A DNA stretch of 64,000 nucleotides, taken from NCBI GenBank assembly GCA_025782575.1, contig JALGYY010000047.1:124368-188367 (forward strand), in the 5' to 3' direction. The stretch is from a bacterium. GTDB lineage: Bacteria > Orphanbacterota > Orphanbacteria > Orphanbacterales > Orphanbacteraceae. This document shows positions 63,962 to 64,000 of the stretch, one piece after another (positions within the stretch are counted from its first letter, which is position 1; each line of letters opens with the position of its first letter). The notes under the pieces were generated by a model. The model made no database searches. It saw nothing but the letters and a program-made list of their open reading frames with translations, and had not been told where the DNA came from. The translations under genes and the position numbers were made by a program.

Positions 63962-64000
63962 ATGAGCAAGTTCCGCACGCCACGAGATCGGCACCAGGCG
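63962..64000 (+). CDS. Start of a gene cut by the window edge (possible transposase)
   Basis: ATG 63962 has AAGGAGG six bases upstream, the best ribosome site in this corner, and opens a frame of 13 codons (MSKFRTPRDRHQA) to the window end. The basic, MSKFR-type start is similar to some IS1182-like transposases (memory-based, weak). Together with the IS-like terminal word 53 bases before, a transposase is a reasonable guess. Confidence 0.4.
   Translation, partial: MSKFRTPRDRHQA

Noticed and set aside
63702..63983. 93-residue minus-strand reading frame
   Set aside because: It covers the promoter of the lipoprotein gene, has no ribosome site and low-complexity content.

Overview
The window reads as a contig from an uncultivated Gram-negative bacterium, most likely of the FCB-like candidate phyla (Eisenbacteria/Krumholzibacteriota type). 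That placement is inference. It rests on three secreted proteins with C-terminal FlgD-Ig-like tails, a DUF5916 outer-membrane protein, many lipoproteins with an L-x-G-C box, beta-propeller-fused Ser/Thr kinases and moderately high GC. Genes are packed tightly on both strands with frequent 4-base ATGA/GTGA overlaps, good GGAG-type ribosome sites and several TTG/GTG starts. I see no tRNA, rRNA or CRISPR.

Layout. 1-5.8 kb: a sensor-like membrane protein (cut by the edge) and a family-5 solute-binding lipoprotein, a SAM methyltransferase that runs tail-to-tail into a GT4 glycosyltransferase, a truncated glycosyltransferase with a STAS protein, a YfcE-type phosphoesterase and a YjbQ protein. 6-17.7 kb: a large BNR/sortilin-like propeller protein, a DUF819 transporter, an HNH protein, a TonB-C protein, a purple-acid-phosphatase-like protein with a TPR partner, an EamA transporter and a Kelch protein. 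18-24.2 kb: the most interesting block, a kinase/propeller receptor, a small peptide with two repeated cores, a radical SAM/SPASM enzyme and an M64 metalloprotease lipoprotein. 24-31 kb (minus strand): peroxiredoxin, AlkP-superfamily lipoprotein, a small membrane protein, a GT39-type enzyme, pyruvate kinase, an epimerase and a nitroreductase. 31.5-43.9 kb: AsmA-like protein, YpdA/Eis pair, an M16-M16-nucleotide-transporter operon, a thioredoxin-fold protein and a gluzincin. 43.9-49 kb: SpoIIE-type phosphatase, PhoB-type regulator and a second AlkP lipoprotein. 49-56 kb: secreted proteins, DUF5916, and a three-gene set of two paralogous beta-barrels around a DUF3179 protein. 56-64 kb: a perfect 42-bp inverted repeat, aspartyl protease/UDG, a flippase-like protein with GT39, two proteins of unknown function and the start of a gene next to a possible insertion-sequence end.

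Two observations stand out. First, positions 20799-24176 look like a ribosomally synthesised peptide (RiPP) locus. The 95-residue precursor carries the 12-residue core GTVRWYGGCPPP twice, 60 bp apart. The second half of the core differs at all six third codon positions without changing one residue, so selection acts on the peptide. A radical SAM enzyme with a complete SPASM cysteine set starts 3 bases after the precursor stop. I do not recognise this core as a described RiPP class. Second, the DUF3179 gene at 54338-55027 is interrupted by a single in-frame TGA exactly where the family has the first Cys of its Y-C-P-L motif, and a small hairpin follows 15 bases later. It is either a new selenoprotein or a very fresh pseudogene.

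Most of the rest is envelope and secretion biology: lipoproteins, outer-membrane barrels, glycosyltransferases and exported proteases, with a few housekeeping enzymes (pyruvate kinase, UDG, peroxiredoxin).
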